DNA of 64,000 bases, from positions 62,001-126,000 of the forward strand of contig NZ_QRHA01000007.1 of the NCBI RefSeq assembly GCF_003367475.1, given 5' to 3'. The position numbers and the translations under genes are program-made. How positions within the stretch are numbered: position 1 is the first letter of the stretch; each line of letters begins with the position of its first letter. The notes under the pieces are model-generated. The model saw nothing but the letters and a program-made list of their open reading frames with translations. It was not told the origin of the DNA and did not search any database. Source of the stretch: Alteromonas aestuariivivens. Lineage in GTDB: Bacteria > Pseudomonadota > Gammaproteobacteria > Enterobacterales > Alteromonadaceae. Below are positions 24,421 through 35,189 of this stretch, piece after piece.

Positions 24421-25476
24421 GTGTCACTTGATTTGTTACATCAGTTAAACCAAGCCGCCCTGCAGCGTATTTTGGTTCTGGACGGCGCCATGGGCACCAT
24501 GATCCAGCGTCACAAGCTCGACGAAGCCGCATACCGGGGCGAGCAGTTCGCCAACTGGCACTGCGATGTTAAAGGTAACAACGATTTGCTGGCCATCACC
24601 CAACCGAAAATCATTTACGATATTCATTGTGCGTATCTTGAAGCCGGTGCCGATATCATTGAAACCAATACCTTTAATGCAACCACCATTTCCATGGCCG
24701 ATTACGACATGCAGGCCCATTCGCGGGACATCAACCTGGCCGCTGCCAGGCTGGCTCGCAAAGCAGCGGATGAATTTACCCGCCGTACACCGGAAAAGCC
24801 CCGTTATGTGGCAGGAGTATTGGGGCCGACCAACCGAACCGCTTCCATATCGCCGGATGTAAATGACCCGGGTAAGCGCAATGTTACCTTCGACCAACTG
24901 GTAGAAGCCTATGTTGAGTCCTGCGAAGCGCTGATTGAAGGTGGCAGTGACTTGATTCTGGTGGAAACCATTTTCGATACACTGAACGCCAAAGCCGCAG
25001 TGTTTGCTGTCGATGTTGTGTTTGAAAAGCTTGGTAAGCACTTACCGGTGATGATTTCCGGTACCATAACCGATGCCTCCGGCAGAACGTTGTCAGGGCA
25101 GACGGCCGAAGCCTTCTATTACTCTTTGCGCCATATTGCGCCGTTTTCATTCGGCCTGAACTGTGCGCTTGGCCCTGATTTGCTGCGCCAGTATGTTGAT
25201 GAAGTCTCGAATGTAGCGGAAACCCTGGTGTCGGCACACCCGAATGCCGGGTTGCCAAACGAATTTGGCGAATACGACCTCGAAGCCGATGAGATGGCAG
25301 CGCACGTCAAAGAATGGGCGCAGTCGGGGCTGGTCAATATTGTGGGTGGCTGCTGTGGCTCTACGCCGGAACACATCAAAGCGATTGCCGACGCGGTTGC
25401 GGGCATTGCACCTCGCAGTGTGCCGCACTTTGAGCCTAAAATGCGCCTTTCCGGGCTGGAACCCTTTGTACACTAA
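24421..25476 (+). CDS. metH: Methionine synthase, homocysteine-binding part (split MetH)
   Basis: This 351-residue protein is the first domain of cobalamin-dependent methionine synthase. It has [23 protein letters not shown] at the N-terminus, the zinc Cys in FGLNCALGP and the paired Cys in [14 protein letters not shown]. It ends at TAA 25474-25476, where the linker to the pterin domain would be. Downstream the same frame resumes at GTG 25486. It begins three bases after metA, so metA and both metH parts look like one MetJ-controlled unit. Confidence 0.92.
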   Translation: MSLDLLHQLNQAALQRILVLDGAMGTMIQRHKLDEAAYRGEQFANWHCDVKGNNDLLAITQPKIIYDIHCAYLEAGADIIETNTFNATTISMADYDMQAHSRDINLAAARLARKAADEFTRRTPEKPRYVAGVLGPTNRTASISPDVNDPGKRNVTFDQLVEAYVESCEALIEGGSDLILVETIFDTLNAKAAVFAVDVVFEKLGKHLPVMISGTITDASGRTLSGQTAEAFYYSLRHIAPFSFGLNCALGPDLLRQYVDEVSNVAETLVSAHPNAGLPNEFGEYDLEADEMAAHVKEWAQSGLVNIVGGCCGSTPEHIKAIADAVAGIAPRSVPHFEPKMRLSGLEPFVH

Positions 25477-25485
25477 GGTGGTATT

Positions 25486-28110
25486 GTGACAGCTGAGTTT
25501 TCTAAATTTATCAATATCGGCGAACGGACCAACGTAACCGGTTCGGCGGTATTCAAGCGCCTTATTCTGAATGGCGACTATGAAACTGCACTGGATGTAG
25601 CCCGTCAGCAGGTTGAAAATGGTGCCCAGATCATCGACATCAACATGGATGAAGCCATGTTGGACTCGGTTGCCGCCATGCGCACGTTTTTAAACCTGAT
25701 AGCGTCTGAGCCTGATATTTGCCGTGTTCCAATCATGATTGATTCTTCCAAATGGGAAGTCATTGAGGAAGGGTTGAAGTGCGTTCAGGGCAAAGCCATC
25801 GTAAACTCCATCAGCCTTAAGGAAGGCGAAGAAGCCTTTGTGCACCATGCCCGATTGATTAAGCGATATGGCGCGGCAGCGGTGGTGATGGCGTTTGATG
25901 AAACCGGTCAGGCCGACACCCAGGCCCGCAAGGTGGAAATTTGCCAGCGTAGCTATCGGATCCTCACTGAGCAGGTAGGGTTTGCGCCGGAAGATATCAT
26001 TTTTGACCCGAATATCTTTGCTGTCGCAACCGGTATTGAAGAGCACAACAACTATGCGGTGGACTTTATAGAGGCCACCCGCATCATCCGCCAGACCTGC
26101 CCGCACTGCCACGTTTCCGGTGGGCTCTCGAATATTTCATTTTCGTTCCGTGGTAACAACCCGGTGCGCGAAGCCATGCACTCAGTCTTCCTGTATCACG
26201 CCATTCGTGCCGGGCTGGATATGGCAATTGTGAATGCCGGCCAGTTGGAAGTGTATGACGAGATCCCGGCAGCGCTCAGAGAAGCAGTTGAAGATGTGAT
26301 CCTCAACCGCCGGGATGATGCCACTGAGCGCTTGCTGGAAATTGCACCCAACTATCAGGGCGACGGAAAGGCGGCCGCAGCGGAAGATTTGAGCTGGCGC
26401 GAACTGCCGGTAAACAAGCGCCTGGAACATGCGCTTGTTAAAGGGATCACCGATTACATTGTCGATGACACGGAAGAAGCACGCCTGGCGGCAGAGAAAC
26501 CGCTACACGTGATTGAAGGCCCGCTGATGGACGGCATGAACGTGGTTGGCGACCTGTTTGGTGAAGGCAAGATGTTCCTGCCGCAGGTGGTTAAATCTGC
26601 CCGTGTGATGAAGAAAGCCGTGGCTCATCTTCAGCCTTTTATTGAGGCCGAAAAGTCCGGTGATGCCCGCAGCAACGGCAAGATTCTGCTTGCCACTGTG
26701 AAAGGTGACGTACACGATATCGGTAAAAACATTGTTGGTGTGGTGCTGCAGTGCAATAACTTTGAAGTGGTGGACATGGGCGTAATGGTGCCGTGTGCGG
26801 CCATTCTGCAAAAGGCCCGAGAAGAACAGGTTGACATGATTGGCCTGTCGGGTCTGATCACACCGTCACTGGACGAAATGGTACACGTTGCCAAAGAGAT
26901 GGAACGGGAAGGGTTTGATTTACCGCTGCTGATTGGCGGCGCTACCACATCGAAAGCCCACACAGCGGTTAAAATTGAGCAGAATTATCATGCGCCAGTG
27001 GCGTATGTACCGAATGCCAGCCGTGCTGTAGGCGTGTGTCAGAAATTGCTCAACCCGCAATCCCGTGCTGAATTTGCTCAGGTGCTGAGTAAAGAGTACG
27101 ACACGGTGCGGGAGCAGCACGCCAGAAAGCAGCCACGCTCACGCCCGGTTTCATTACAGGAAGCACGGGACAATGGCTTTGTGGCAAAATCGAAGTATGT
27201 GCCTACGGTTCCGGCCCAGCCAGGGGTCACACCGGTTAGTGCCAGCATTTCGGTATTGCGTGACTACATCGACTGGACGCCGTTTTTCCTGACCTGGTCG
27301 CTGGCGGGCAAGTTTCCACGAATTCTAGATGATGAAGTGGTTGGGCAGCAGGCCAGAGAACTGTACGCTGACGCCAACGCAATGTTGGATAAACTGGTAG
27401 CTGAAGGCGGCCTGGAAGCCAAAGGGGTGATTGGGTTGTTCCCAGCCAACCGAAGTGGCGACGACATTGAAATTTATGATTCGGAAGCTCGTGAACAGAT
27501 CATTGGGGTTGCCCATCACCTGCGGCAGCAAACATTGAAAGAGAAGTTTGCCAATTATTGTCTTGCCGATTTTATTGCCGACAAGCGCAGTGGAGTGCCC
27601 GACTACGTAGGGGCCTTTGCAGTCACCGCAGGTATTGGCGAGGATGAACTGGCTGAGGCCTACAATAAGGCGGGTGACGATTACAACGCCATCATGGTGA
27701 AAGCCGTGGCCGATCGTCTGGCTGAAGCTTTTGCCGAATATCTGCACCAGCAGGTGCGCAAGGTCTATTGGGGGTATGCACCGGATGAGAGCCTCGACAA
27801 TGACGCGCTGATCAGGGAAAAATACCAGGGCATTCGCCCTGCACCGGGTTACGCCGCATGCCCAGAGCATACCGAAAAACAGCTGATATGGGATTTACTC
27901 TCGGTGGAGCAACACACCGGTATGAGCCTCACCGAAAGCTACGCCATGTGGCCCGGGGCATCAGTATCCGGCTGGTATTTCGCGCATCCGGAAAGCCGCT
28001 ATTTTGCGGTGGCAAAAATTCAGCCCGATCAGGTTGAGGATTATGCCAAACGCAAAGGGTGGGAGCTGGATGAAGCAGAAAAATGGCTGGCTCCCAATCT
28101 CAGTGACTGA
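25486..28110 (+). CDS. metH: Methionine synthase, folate/B12/activation part (split MetH)
   Basis: The 874-residue product contains the pterin-binding domain ([41 protein letters not shown]). It is followed by the cap and cobalamin domains with the B12-ligand motif [10 protein letters not shown] and the AdoMet reactivation domain ([12 protein letters not shown] near the end). It starts at GTG 25486 with AAGGTGG immediately after the preceding stop. Its frame is the same as the upstream part, so readthrough would give one protein of about 1229 residues, close to the E. coli MetH length as I recall it. Confidence 0.93.
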   Translation: MTAEFSKFINIGERTNVTGSAVFKRLILNGDYETALDVARQQVENGAQIIDINMDEAMLDSVAAMRTFLNLIASEPDICRVPIMIDSSKWEVIEEGLKCVQGKAIVNSISLKEGEEAFVHHARLIKRYGAAAVVMAFDETGQADTQARKVEICQRSYRILTEQVGFAPEDIIFDPNIFAVATGIEEHNNYAVDFIEATRIIRQTCPHCHVSGGLSNISFSFRGNNPVREAMHSVFLYHAIRAGLDMAIVNAGQLEVYDEIPAALREAVEDVILNRRDDATERLLEIAPNYQGDGKAAAAEDLSWRELPVNKRLEHALVKGITDYIVDDTEEARLAAEKPLHVIEGPLMDGMNVVGDLFGEGKMFLPQVVKSARVMKKAVAHLQPFIEAEKSGDARSNGKILLATVKGDVHDIGKNIVGVVLQCNNFEVVDMGVMVPCAAILQKAREEQVDMIGLSGLITPSLDEMVHVAKEMEREGFDLPLLIGGATTSKAHTAVKIEQNYHAPVAYVPNASRAVGVCQKLLNPQSRAEFAQVLSKEYDTVREQHARKQPRSRPVSLQEARDNGFVAKSKYVPTVPAQPGVTPVSASISVLRDYIDWTPFFLTWSLAGKFPRILDDEVVGQQARELYADANAMLDKLVAEGGLEAKGVIGLFPANRSGDDIEIYDSEAREQIIGVAHHLRQQTLKEKFANYCLADFIADKRSGVPDYVGAFAVTAGIGEDELAEAYNKAGDDYNAIMVKAVADRLAEAFAEYLHQQVRKVYWGYAPDESLDNDALIREKYQGIRPAPGYAACPEHTEKQLIWDLLSVEQHTGMSLTESYAMWPGASVSGWYFAHPESRYFAVAKIQPDQVEDYAKRKGWELDEAEKWLAPNLSD

Positions 28111-28136
28111 CCGGCTACGGGCGGTGGCTCATAAAT

Positions 28137-28721
28137 ATGAATAAACCGTTCAGCCAGGCCTGTGAGAACAACAAAGAGCCGATACTTGAGCAACTCAGGC
28201 GGCTCTTTGTAACTAGCTCAAAGGTACTGGAAATTGGCAGTGGAACCGGTCAACACGCGGTACATTTTGCCGGCCACCTGCCGCATCTGCAATGGCATAC
28301 CAGTGACCAGCCGGATTACCATAGCGGAATTCTGGCCTGGTTGAGTGAAGCTCAACTGCCCAATCTGCAAGCCCCGGTGGCGTTTAAAATTGGTCATCAT
28401 GCTTTTCCCCAAGGGAGCTTTGATGCCGTTTTTACCGCCAATACCGCCCACATAATGCAAATGGCAGAAGTACAAACCATGATGGAACTGGTCGCAAATG
28501 CTCTGCCGCCCGGAGGGGTCTTTTGCCAGTATGGCCCATTTACCCAAGAGGGGCAGTTCAGCAGCAACAGCAATGCCGCTTTTCATGCACGATTGCTGGA
28601 GCAGGGCTATGGCGGTTACCGCGATCTGAGTGAGTTGCTCATTTGGGCTAACCCCATGATTTTGAGTGAAGTCATAGACATGCCCGCCAACAACCTGATG
28701 TTGGTTTGGTGTAAACAATAA
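28137..28721 (+). CDS. DUF938 family methyltransferase-like protein
   Basis: The 194-residue protein carries a class I AdoMet-binding motif I, VLEIGSGTGQHAVHFAGHLPHLQW, and continues TSDQPDYHSGILAWL and FTANTAHIMQM, the pattern of the DUF938 family. The substrate is unknown. It starts 26 bases after metH, so cotranscription with the methionine genes is possible, but such genes occur in other contexts too. Confidence 0.72.
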   Translation: MNKPFSQACENNKEPILEQLRRLFVTSSKVLEIGSGTGQHAVHFAGHLPHLQWHTSDQPDYHSGILAWLSEAQLPNLQAPVAFKIGHHAFPQGSFDAVFTANTAHIMQMAEVQTMMELVANALPPGGVFCQYGPFTQEGQFSSNSNAAFHARLLEQGYGGYRDLSELLIWANPMILSEVIDMPANNLMLVWCKQ

Positions 28722-28768
28722 TCCAAAAAAAATCTTCCAATTAACAGTGACTTAACTATTTGTTTGAG

Positions 28769-28798
28769 TTCAGCTTTTTTTGCTGAAGATGGCTTTTT
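28769..28798 (+). terminator. Possible terminator after metH/DUF938
   Basis: TTCAGC, seven T, GCTGAA, then GATGGC and eight T. The stem is only six pairs and AT-rich, but a T-run follows. The rest of the 204-base space to the chemoreceptor shows no clear sigma-28 promoter; a partial ACCGATGT lies at 28821 without a matching -35. Confidence 0.4.
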
Positions 28799-28925
28799 TT
28801 CTTTTGTCATATTGGGTATAACCGATGTTATAAGAGGAAAAAAGGGTGTTTTTCCGCAACGATAAGAGCAACTTGGCGACAGGCCGACGCAAGAGTTGCC
28901 GCAGCAAAAAATACCGGGTAGTAAT

Positions 28926-30947
28926 ATGAAGTCTCTGAGTCTCCAGCAGAAATTTTTACTTATCGTCGGTGGCAGCACCGCCATCCTGCTAGTACTTACC
29001 GCTATCGGTGTTGTCAGTTTTATTGGCAACCAGACCCGTCAGCAAGTTGAAAATGAAGTGCAGGCACTGGTTAACCAGGAAGCCGGTGCGGTGGAGCGAT
29101 TTTTTAATGGTTACGGCGGCACAGCCAAGGGATTCCTGAGCAGCCCCTTTGTTCAGAATTTTTTCGCAGCCAATCATCGTCGTGGCGCCCCCGAGTCTCA
29201 GATAGAGGATATTGGCGAAGTTTATAAAGTATTTACCAATATCAGTTCGGCGGATGAAAACATCAAGTCAGCATTTTTTGGGTCGGCGATCACAGGGGAA
29301 TATTTCTTTGAAGACGGTCGGGTAGGTGTGGACGAGACCGGCCCTGACGCAGGCGACCCCAAAAAAGGATATTTTACCACTGAGCGCCCGTGGTTTAACA
29401 CCGCCGTACAGACCGGAGAGCTTTACGTTACACCTCCGGCAGTGGACTCTCAGGACGGCAGTGTATCTGCGGTGGTGCAGGGGCCGGTATACCGGGAAGG
29501 CAAACTGATAGGGGTTGGTGGGGTCGATATTCTCATCAGTACCATTGGTGAAGTCATCGACAGCATTCAGTACAAAGGGCAGGGGACGGCGTTTTTGGTC
29601 GACTCCGAGCAAAAAATCGTTTACTTCCCAAGCAAGCAGGCCGAGCTGCCATTGAGCACCGAACTGTCCAGCTTTGATCAGCGATTTGACCATACCCAGG
29701 GGTTTGCCGAACTTAGCCGCAAGATAGCCCAGCGGCCCTATGGTCTGCAGGCGCTGGAATGGAATGGTCAGCCCCATGTAGTGGTATTCAAACACGCCAC
29801 TCTGACGTCGCCAAAAATGGATTGGACACTGGCCGTTCTCATCCCTGAATCGGTGATCAGCGATCCTATATTCGATGCGATCACATCAGCTATTCTGGCA
29901 TCGGCCGTAATCATTGCACTGATAATGCTGATTACCTGGTGGGCAACTAAACGCATTACTTCTCCATTGCTTACGATGAGGCTGGCGATGGCGGATATTG
30001 CCAGTGGCAATGGCGATCTGACTCAGCGGCTTGTCGTTCAGACTTCTGATGAGATCGGTCAACTGGCTGCCGAATTTAATCGCTTTACTGACCGCTTACG
30101 CAGTTTGCTCCAGCAAACCAGCCGGCATACCCAGGCCGTGGCGGAAGCATCTGCGCATTTGCGCGAGGTCTCACAGAATTCCAATACAGAAATACAACAG
30201 GAGCGGCATCTGATCGACAATGTTTCTTCTGCCGTAACGCAAATGGCAGCAACGGTTGTGGAAATTTCCAACAACGCGGCGGAGTCGAGTAAAGCGGCTA
30301 CAGATGCCGAATCACGGGTGCACGAAGGCAAGGCTATTGCAGGCGACGCGATGGCGGAAATCCGTGGCCTCGCCAAGTCCATTCATGACGGCGTGGAGTT
30401 GGTCAGCGGCCTAAGTGAAGAATCCGAGAACATCGGTGCAGTAATCGATGTTATCAATAGTATTGCCGATCAAACCAATCTGTTGGCTCTGAACGCTGCT
30501 ATCGAAGCTGCCAGGGCGGGTGAACTGGGCAGGGGCTTTGCGGTGGTAGCCGATGAAGTCCGTTCCCTTGCCAGCCGCACCCAGGATTCAACTGATGACA
30601 TTCGCAAGATGGTAGAGCGTCTGCAATCCATGGCTCTCAGAACCGACAGTATGATGCAGCAGGGACGCGATCAGTCACTGCGGGTGGTGGAGAAAACCGA
30701 AAGCGTAGTGGAATCTCTGGAGCAAATTAATACCGGTATCAGTACCGTTCAGGCTCAAAGCAGCCATATTGCGCTGGCAACGGAGCAACAAACCATTGCA
30801 GCAGAAGAAATTCACAGCTCTCTAGTTACCATCAGCGGGCTGAGTGACAAAACCAGCCAAAACGCAGAAGCTTTGGCGGTAGAAGCTACGCAGCTAAGCG
30901 GGGTATCTTCTGAGCTCAAGGAGCTGGTGAGCCAGTTCAAAATCTGA
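28926..30947 (+). CDS. Methyl-accepting chemotaxis protein (dCache-type)
   Basis: This 673-residue transmembrane chemoreceptor has TM1 at about residues 11-33 and a periplasmic region of about 285 residues with features of a double Cache sensor ([25 protein letters not shown]). TM2 is at about residues 319-340, followed by a HAMP domain and a signalling domain with the hairpin tip [37 protein letters not shown]. It signals to CheW/CheA. The ligand is not predictable here. No CheR-tethering pentapeptide is present at the C-terminus (LVSQFKI). ATG 28926 is preferred to TTG 28896, which would add residues before the membrane anchor. Confidence 0.92.
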   Translation: MKSLSLQQKFLLIVGGSTAILLVLTAIGVVSFIGNQTRQQVENEVQALVNQEAGAVERFFNGYGGTAKGFLSSPFVQNFFAANHRRGAPESQIEDIGEVYKVFTNISSADENIKSAFFGSAITGEYFFEDGRVGVDETGPDAGDPKKGYFTTERPWFNTAVQTGELYVTPPAVDSQDGSVSAVVQGPVYREGKLIGVGGVDILISTIGEVIDSIQYKGQGTAFLVDSEQKIVYFPSKQAELPLSTELSSFDQRFDHTQGFAELSRKIAQRPYGLQALEWNGQPHVVVFKHATLTSPKMDWTLAVLIPESVISDPIFDAITSAILASAVIIALIMLITWWATKRITSPLLTMRLAMADIASGNGDLTQRLVVQTSDEIGQLAAEFNRFTDRLRSLLQQTSRHTQAVAEASAHLREVSQNSNTEIQQERHLIDNVSSAVTQMAATVVEISNNAAESSKAATDAESRVHEGKAIAGDAMAEIRGLAKSIHDGVELVSGLSEESENIGAVIDVINSIADQTNLLALNAAIEAARAGELGRGFAVVADEVRSLASRTQDSTDDIRKMVERLQSMALRTDSMMQQGRDQSLRVVEKTESVVESLEQINTGISTVQAQSSHIALATEQQTIAAEEIHSSLVTISGLSDKTSQNAEALAVEATQLSGVSSELKELVSQFKI

Positions 30948-31292
30948 TTGTTTAACTCTTGCGGCCGGGAAGGTAGCGCCCCCGGTCAACTTCCTTCACT
31001 CCCGATAGCAGAAAATGGATTCGATTTTCCGCAGACAATCTTCCTGCCGTCACCAGCCTTACCTGAAAATCTTCGGCCCACGGTGTGTAATGCGAGAGGC
31101 TTAGTCGGCAGTTTGGATTATTCCGCATGCGCCGAGTGCCTTGAAAATGTTCGCCTGTCCGCTTTGTGGTATGTGAGTTTTATGTTTTGTAGGTTAATAT
31201 TAATTAAATTAAATGTTATTGTAATATTAATTGAGTGTTGCGGCGCTCAATGTTGAATGAAAGCAATAGACCTACACGACTGAGGCTAGAAT
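30948..31292 (+). other. 345-base space without a convincing gene
   Basis: One frame stays open through most of this space, but it simply continues the end of the chemoreceptor gene region without a ribosome site or a recognisable protein. The stretch 31190-31235 is very AT-rich (repeated TTAATATTAATT) and could hold the promoter of the downstream gene. GAGTGTTGCGGCGCTC is a short inverted repeat at about 31234. No clear terminator is seen. Confidence 0.5.
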
Positions 31293-33320
31293 ATGAAAAG
31301 TACGATTTTTGGAGTGGTGGCACTCGCTTGTTTGAATCTGCAGACAGTTGCGCACGCGGAGTTGGTTCGTCCAAACCTGCCAGCCCCTATCAGTTCAAAC
31401 TTTAAAAATTCACTGATATACACTGCACAGGTAAAGCAAGGCAGCGGAAGCTGGCAGACACTCTACGTCAAACGGACGGAGTCTCAGGATGAGTTGATGA
31501 GTTCCAATAACGGCGGTATTTACAAAAACCGACAGTTTCATTTTACCCCCCTTTCGTTTGACCCTGCTGAGGGGGCTCTGACCATACGGATTACCAAGGA
31601 CCCGCAGGATATTCCGGAATCGGTTTCCTCAAATGCGAGTAACGTCGAGGTAGTAAATGCCGATTCAGGTCCGGTATTTATTGACGCCAATACGGTGGAA
31701 TTTACTCTGAATGAACCCAAGTATGTGATGGTGAATTTTGACGTTAATAGCAACAAAAACGTGAATTCCGCCAACGGACTCTCGGTTATCAAATATCCAT
31801 TGGCGATATTTGCAGACCCCGACGACAGCGATCTTGTTGAACCCGTTGCTTCTTCAGGTCAGACCAAGCTGGTTTATTCCAGCACCGTCACTCATCAGCA
31901 GATGCAGGACGCTGACATTATCGTGTTTAGAGGGGGATTCCACGATGTTAAAAATCACCCTGCTGCGGGGGCCATTCCGGCCAATAATAATAAAATAATC
32001 TGGCTGCACCCTGAGGCCCTGGTTACAGGGCACATAGAGCGAGCGGGCGGCGGACTGGGTGATGATACCCTCATTTACGGGCGCGGTGTTTTGTATCAGG
32101 GCGACTTTCGTAATGATCCCAGTAATCCCTCTGTTGGTCCTTATTGGTCACCGAACTGGAAAAACGTCGTGCCTGTGCCGGATATGTTTGAAGCTATCAT
32201 TGCGGGGGATCGGGCCACCATCCGGGGGATCATCGTTGCCGATACCATGTGGCATGGTATTGTTACCCGCACCGATTCGACCATTTCCCGCGTCAAACTT
32301 TGGGGCTGGCACGGTAATAACGACGCGTTCCGTCCCAGTGACGGCTCTCTGGTTGAATACAATTTTATGCGCGCGGTGGATGATGCCTTATACAGCAAAG
32401 ACATAACGGTGAACAATAACCTGATTTACCAAAGCTACAATGGCGCCGTGCTGACCTGTGGTTGGGAGAATGTAGAAGATTCCGGCGGTACAGTTTTCAA
32501 CAACAATATTATTTATCGTCCGGAATGGGGTGGTCTGGGTGAAAACAATGGCATTATGGTTTCGCAAATTGGGCCTTACGCCGAATGTAAAGACATCACT
32601 TTCAACAATACACAAATATACGGTGATATAGCGGGTATCACCAATCTCAAGGAATCCAGCCGATTGAGTCAGGCTAATTACGACCCGGCCAAGCACCAGG
32701 GGGTGCCTGGGATCCGTAACATTACCTTTAATAACACCACCCTTAATGGCAACCTGTTCGATAAAAGCCGTATTGACCCAACGTCAAATATCGTAATTGA
32801 GAATGTCGAATTTAATAATCTGGTGGTGACGGGGTATCAGTCGGGACCCGTGGATAACAGCGATCGTGCTTCACTGTTTGATGGCAGCGGTGCACAGGAC
32901 GATACGGTACTGAATCTGTTCACCGGAATTCCTTCCGGCCCTCAGTTTCTTACTCATGGAGTAGCAAGTGAACGCTTACGTTACCGATCGTCAACCGATG
33001 ACTTCATTCTGGATTCCGGGGTGGGCACCTGGTTTCAGTGGGATGTGATCCCCGTTGGCAACGGCTGGTTCCGGCTGGAGCATTTGCCAACCGGGAAAGT
33101 TCTGGGGTCTGCCAACGATACCGATGTCGTGCATCTTGCCAATACGACCACGGGTGACACCGTAGAGTGGATGTATCAGGACGAAGGTGAATGGGGGCGC
33201 CTGATTCATCGCAAGACCGGGCTTCGCATGCACATGCAGGAGGACGATACGCGGTTTATTCTGGGCTCCAACAGCTGGGAAGGAAACCGCACCAAATGGA
33301 AATTTGAAGCTGCAAACTAG
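31293..33320 (+). CDS. Secreted right-handed beta-helix protein, GH49-like
   Basis: The 675-residue protein has a signal peptide ending near TVAHA (residue 22) and an N-terminal beta domain. A long repeat region with Asn/Val/Ile rungs (FNNTQIYGD, FNNTTLNGN, FNNLVVTG) is typical of a parallel beta-helix. A C-terminal domain (about residues 550-675) with GNGWFRLEHLPTGKVLG and LIHRKTGLRMHM resembles a ricin-type sugar-binding trefoil. Asp344, Asp363 and Asp364 (NNDAFR, VDDALY) have the spacing I recall for the catalytic Asp of GH49 dextranases. A polysaccharide hydrolase is likely; the substrate is unknown. Confidence 0.6.
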   Translation: MKSTIFGVVALACLNLQTVAHAELVRPNLPAPISSNFKNSLIYTAQVKQGSGSWQTLYVKRTESQDELMSSNNGGIYKNRQFHFTPLSFDPAEGALTIRITKDPQDIPESVSSNASNVEVVNADSGPVFIDANTVEFTLNEPKYVMVNFDVNSNKNVNSANGLSVIKYPLAIFADPDDSDLVEPVASSGQTKLVYSSTVTHQQMQDADIIVFRGGFHDVKNHPAAGAIPANNNKIIWLHPEALVTGHIERAGGGLGDDTLIYGRGVLYQGDFRNDPSNPSVGPYWSPNWKNVVPVPDMFEAIIAGDRATIRGIIVADTMWHGIVTRTDSTISRVKLWGWHGNNDAFRPSDGSLVEYNFMRAVDDALYSKDITVNNNLIYQSYNGAVLTCGWENVEDSGGTVFNNNIIYRPEWGGLGENNGIMVSQIGPYAECKDITFNNTQIYGDIAGITNLKESSRLSQANYDPAKHQGVPGIRNITFNNTTLNGNLFDKSRIDPTSNIVIENVEFNNLVVTGYQSGPVDNSDRASLFDGSGAQDDTVLNLFTGIPSGPQFLTHGVASERLRYRSSTDDFILDSGVGTWFQWDVIPVGNGWFRLEHLPTGKVLGSANDTDVVHLANTTTGDTVEWMYQDEGEWGRLIHRKTGLRMHMQEDDTRFILGSNSWEGNRTKWKFEAAN

Positions 33321-33333
33321 CTGCCCGCCTTCA

Positions 33334-33358
33334 GTCGGTGTAATGCTCTTACACCGAC
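33334..33358. terminator. Perfect hairpin between convergent genes
   Basis: GTCGGTGTAA, loop TGCTC, TTACACCGAC: a 10-bp perfect stem. It covers the last codons of the LysR gene on the minus strand and follows the beta-helix gene by 13 bases. No T-run is present on either side, so termination is possible but unproven. Confidence 0.5.
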
Positions 33359-34302
33359 GACATATCTGTGACCATCACTGAACTGGACAGCTTATCCTGG
33401 GTGATTTGCCGAATCAGGCTCGCCAGTTCGCGAAAAAACGTTCTGGCCGGGGCGGTATTCCGCCACGCCAGCAAATGCTGCCGGACAATCGGCATATCGG
33501 CCAGTTCGCATACGTGAAGTGCCTCAGGGTCGTGCAGTTCAGAATGCACGTATAAGCCGGGTAAGAACGCCACGCCCATGCCCATAACCACCATTTGACG
33601 CAAAGTATCCAGACTTGTGCCTTCATAGTCGCGGTCGATTTTTACGCCCAATTGGGTACATATTTCCTGTACCTGATAGTGAAAGTGATGGCGATCTTCC
33701 AGTGTGAGCACCTTTTCCCCGCGAATTTTCTCCGGATCAATATAACTGTCACCGGCCAACGGGTGGTCTGAGGGCATAACAAATTTTAACGGCTCCAGAA
33801 ACAAAGGTTGTACCTGGATCTGGCTGCTTTTGCTGGATAAAGGTGACAGAATTAAATCATATTCACCGGCCAACAGACCTTGCTGAAGGTTGGCCGGCGC
33901 CGCCTCCCGTACATAGAATTTCAGCCCGGGCTTCAGACGGTGAATTTCGGGTAAAATATGTGGCAGAAGATAGGGGCCCAGAGTGGGTGGTATGCCGAGC
34001 CGGTAGGTGGTATTTTCACCTTCTGATAACGAGCGCGCTTCTTCTATGAATCGTAATGAGGCACCGAGCATGTCTTCGGCACTATGCAGTAAAGCCTGAC
34101 CCTGCGGAGACAAAAATGTTCCGGAGCGTGAACGTTCAAACAGGGTCAGCCCGAGGCTGGTTTCCAGCGCATTGATTTGGGCAGTTAGTGTGGGTTGGCT
34201 TATGCCAAGTAGTTGCGCGGCCCGGCGAAAATTGAGGTGTTTTGCTACGGTCATAAAGTAGCGAATTTGATTTAGTGATGGCATTTTGCCGGTGTGTTGC
34301 AT
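33349..34302 (-). CDS. OxyR-like LysR regulator without the peroxidatic Cys
   Basis: The 317-residue LysR-type regulator has an N-terminal winged helix (LNQIRYFMTVAKHLNFRRAAQLLGISQPTLTAQI) and a substrate domain close to OxyR (GTSLDTLRQMVVMGMGVAFLPGLYV). The segment corresponding to the E. coli OxyR redox site reads EDRHHFHYQVQEIC. Cys199 is replaced by His206, while the resolving Cys is kept as Cys215. It therefore should not sense peroxide the usual way. ATG 34302 has GAGG eight bases upstream; the frame is open to 34338. It is divergent from the carbonic anhydrase genes and probably controls them. Confidence 0.85.
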   Translation of the reverse strand: MQHTGKMPSLNQIRYFMTVAKHLNFRRAAQLLGISQPTLTAQINALETSLGLTLFERSRSGTFLSPQGQALLHSAEDMLGASLRFIEEARSLSEGENTTYRLGIPPTLGPYLLPHILPEIHRLKPGLKFYVREAAPANLQQGLLAGEYDLILSPLSSKSSQIQVQPLFLEPLKFVMPSDHPLAGDSYIDPEKIRGEKVLTLEDRHHFHYQVQEICTQLGVKIDRDYEGTSLDTLRQMVVMGMGVAFLPGLYVHSELHDPEALHVCELADMPIVRQHLLAWRNTAPARTFFRELASLIRQITQDKLSSSVMVTDMSSV

Positions 34303-34342
34303 TACGAGGACCTCATATACTCGGAGGGTAAGTATCACTTTA

Positions 34343-34394
34343 ATAGCTAAAGGCTATCACCAATATGCAATAAAATCTATAAAGCTATCAGAGG
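34343..34394 (+). promoter_or_regulatory. OxyR-like operator between lysR and carbonic anhydrase 1
   Basis: ATAG-N7-CTAT at 34343-34357 is followed, after a half-degenerate site, by CTATAAAGCTATCAGAG (34377-34393). ATAG-N7-CTAT repeats are the OxyR-type recognition pattern. The same arrangement and the CTATAAA/CTATCAGAG end recur before the second carbonic anhydrase gene. It lies in the divergent space, so it could also serve autoregulation. Confidence 0.7.
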
Positions 34395-34450
34395 GGCCAT
34401 CTATAAAAATTGAAGGTGCTCGCCCTCAAAACTAACTCGAGGAAAAGTGT

Positions 34451-35092
34451 ATGGACCATGTAATCACTGGCGTAAGCAAGTTTCAAAAAGATGTCTATCC
34501 AGGCAAAAAAGCGGCCTTTCAGAAACTTGCCAGTGGCCAAAACCCTGAGGTGTTGTTTATTACCTGTTCAGACTCGCGGATTGATCCAAATCTGGTTACC
34601 CAGACTGAGCCTGGCGAGTTGTTCATATGTCGTAATGCCGGCAACATAGTGCCGCCGCACAGCAACCAGACCGGAGGTATGACAGCGTCTATTGAGTTTG
34701 CCGTAGCCGCTCTGGGCGTGAAGCACATTGTGCTATGCGGGCATACTGACTGTGGCGCTATGAAAGGCGCGCTGGACCCGGATTCTCTGGAGGGTTTACC
34801 ACACGTGAAAGAATGGCTGGGCCATTGCCGCAGTGCCACCGAAGTACTGCGTGAAAAGCATGGTGAACTGGGGTGTCAGCACCTGGAAGCATTGACTCAG
34901 GAGAATGTACTGCAGCAGTTACAACATCTTAAAACCCACCCTGCAGTCGCCGCAAAACTGGCCACCGGGCAGGTTCAGTTGCATGGCTGGGTGTATGACA
35001 TTGGAACTGGAAAAATGCTTTGTTTCAGTGACCAAAGTAATGGATTTGAAGCCATGGAAAGTGTTTACAAAGAAGGTAAACTTCGCACTTAG
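34451..35092 (+). CDS. Beta-carbonic anhydrase 1
   Basis: Carbonic anhydrase interconverts CO2 and bicarbonate. The 213-residue protein has the beta-class zinc ligands Cys39 (CSDSRID, with the Asp-Arg dyad), His98 and Cys101 (CGHTDCGAMKG). It is very close to the second copy 200 bases downstream; both start with MxHVI(S/T)GV and share most of the sequence. The start ATG 34451 follows GAGGAAAAGTGT. Lack of a signal peptide implies cytoplasm. Confidence 0.95.
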   Translation: MDHVITGVSKFQKDVYPGKKAAFQKLASGQNPEVLFITCSDSRIDPNLVTQTEPGELFICRNAGNIVPPHSNQTGGMTASIEFAVAALGVKHIVLCGHTDCGAMKGALDPDSLEGLPHVKEWLGHCRSATEVLREKHGELGCQHLEALTQENVLQQLQHLKTHPAVAAKLATGQVQLHGWVYDIGTGKMLCFSDQSNGFEAMESVYKEGKLRT

Positions 35093-35189
35093 TGACTTTT
35101 CTGTTCGCAATTTTTTGCAACGAAGGTGGCAGGATTACCCTGCCAGACAAATTTTTGACTCGAATCCCACCCTTGTAGTGATCAATTTG

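Noticed and set aside
28801-28850. Sigma-28 promoter before the chemoreceptor gene
   Set aside because: ACCGATGT resembles the -10 element, but no TAAA lies at the required distance.
30948-31256. Open frame after the chemoreceptor
   Set aside because: Starts immediately after the previous stop with no ribosome site, and its product is not recognisable; kept only as an intergenic note.
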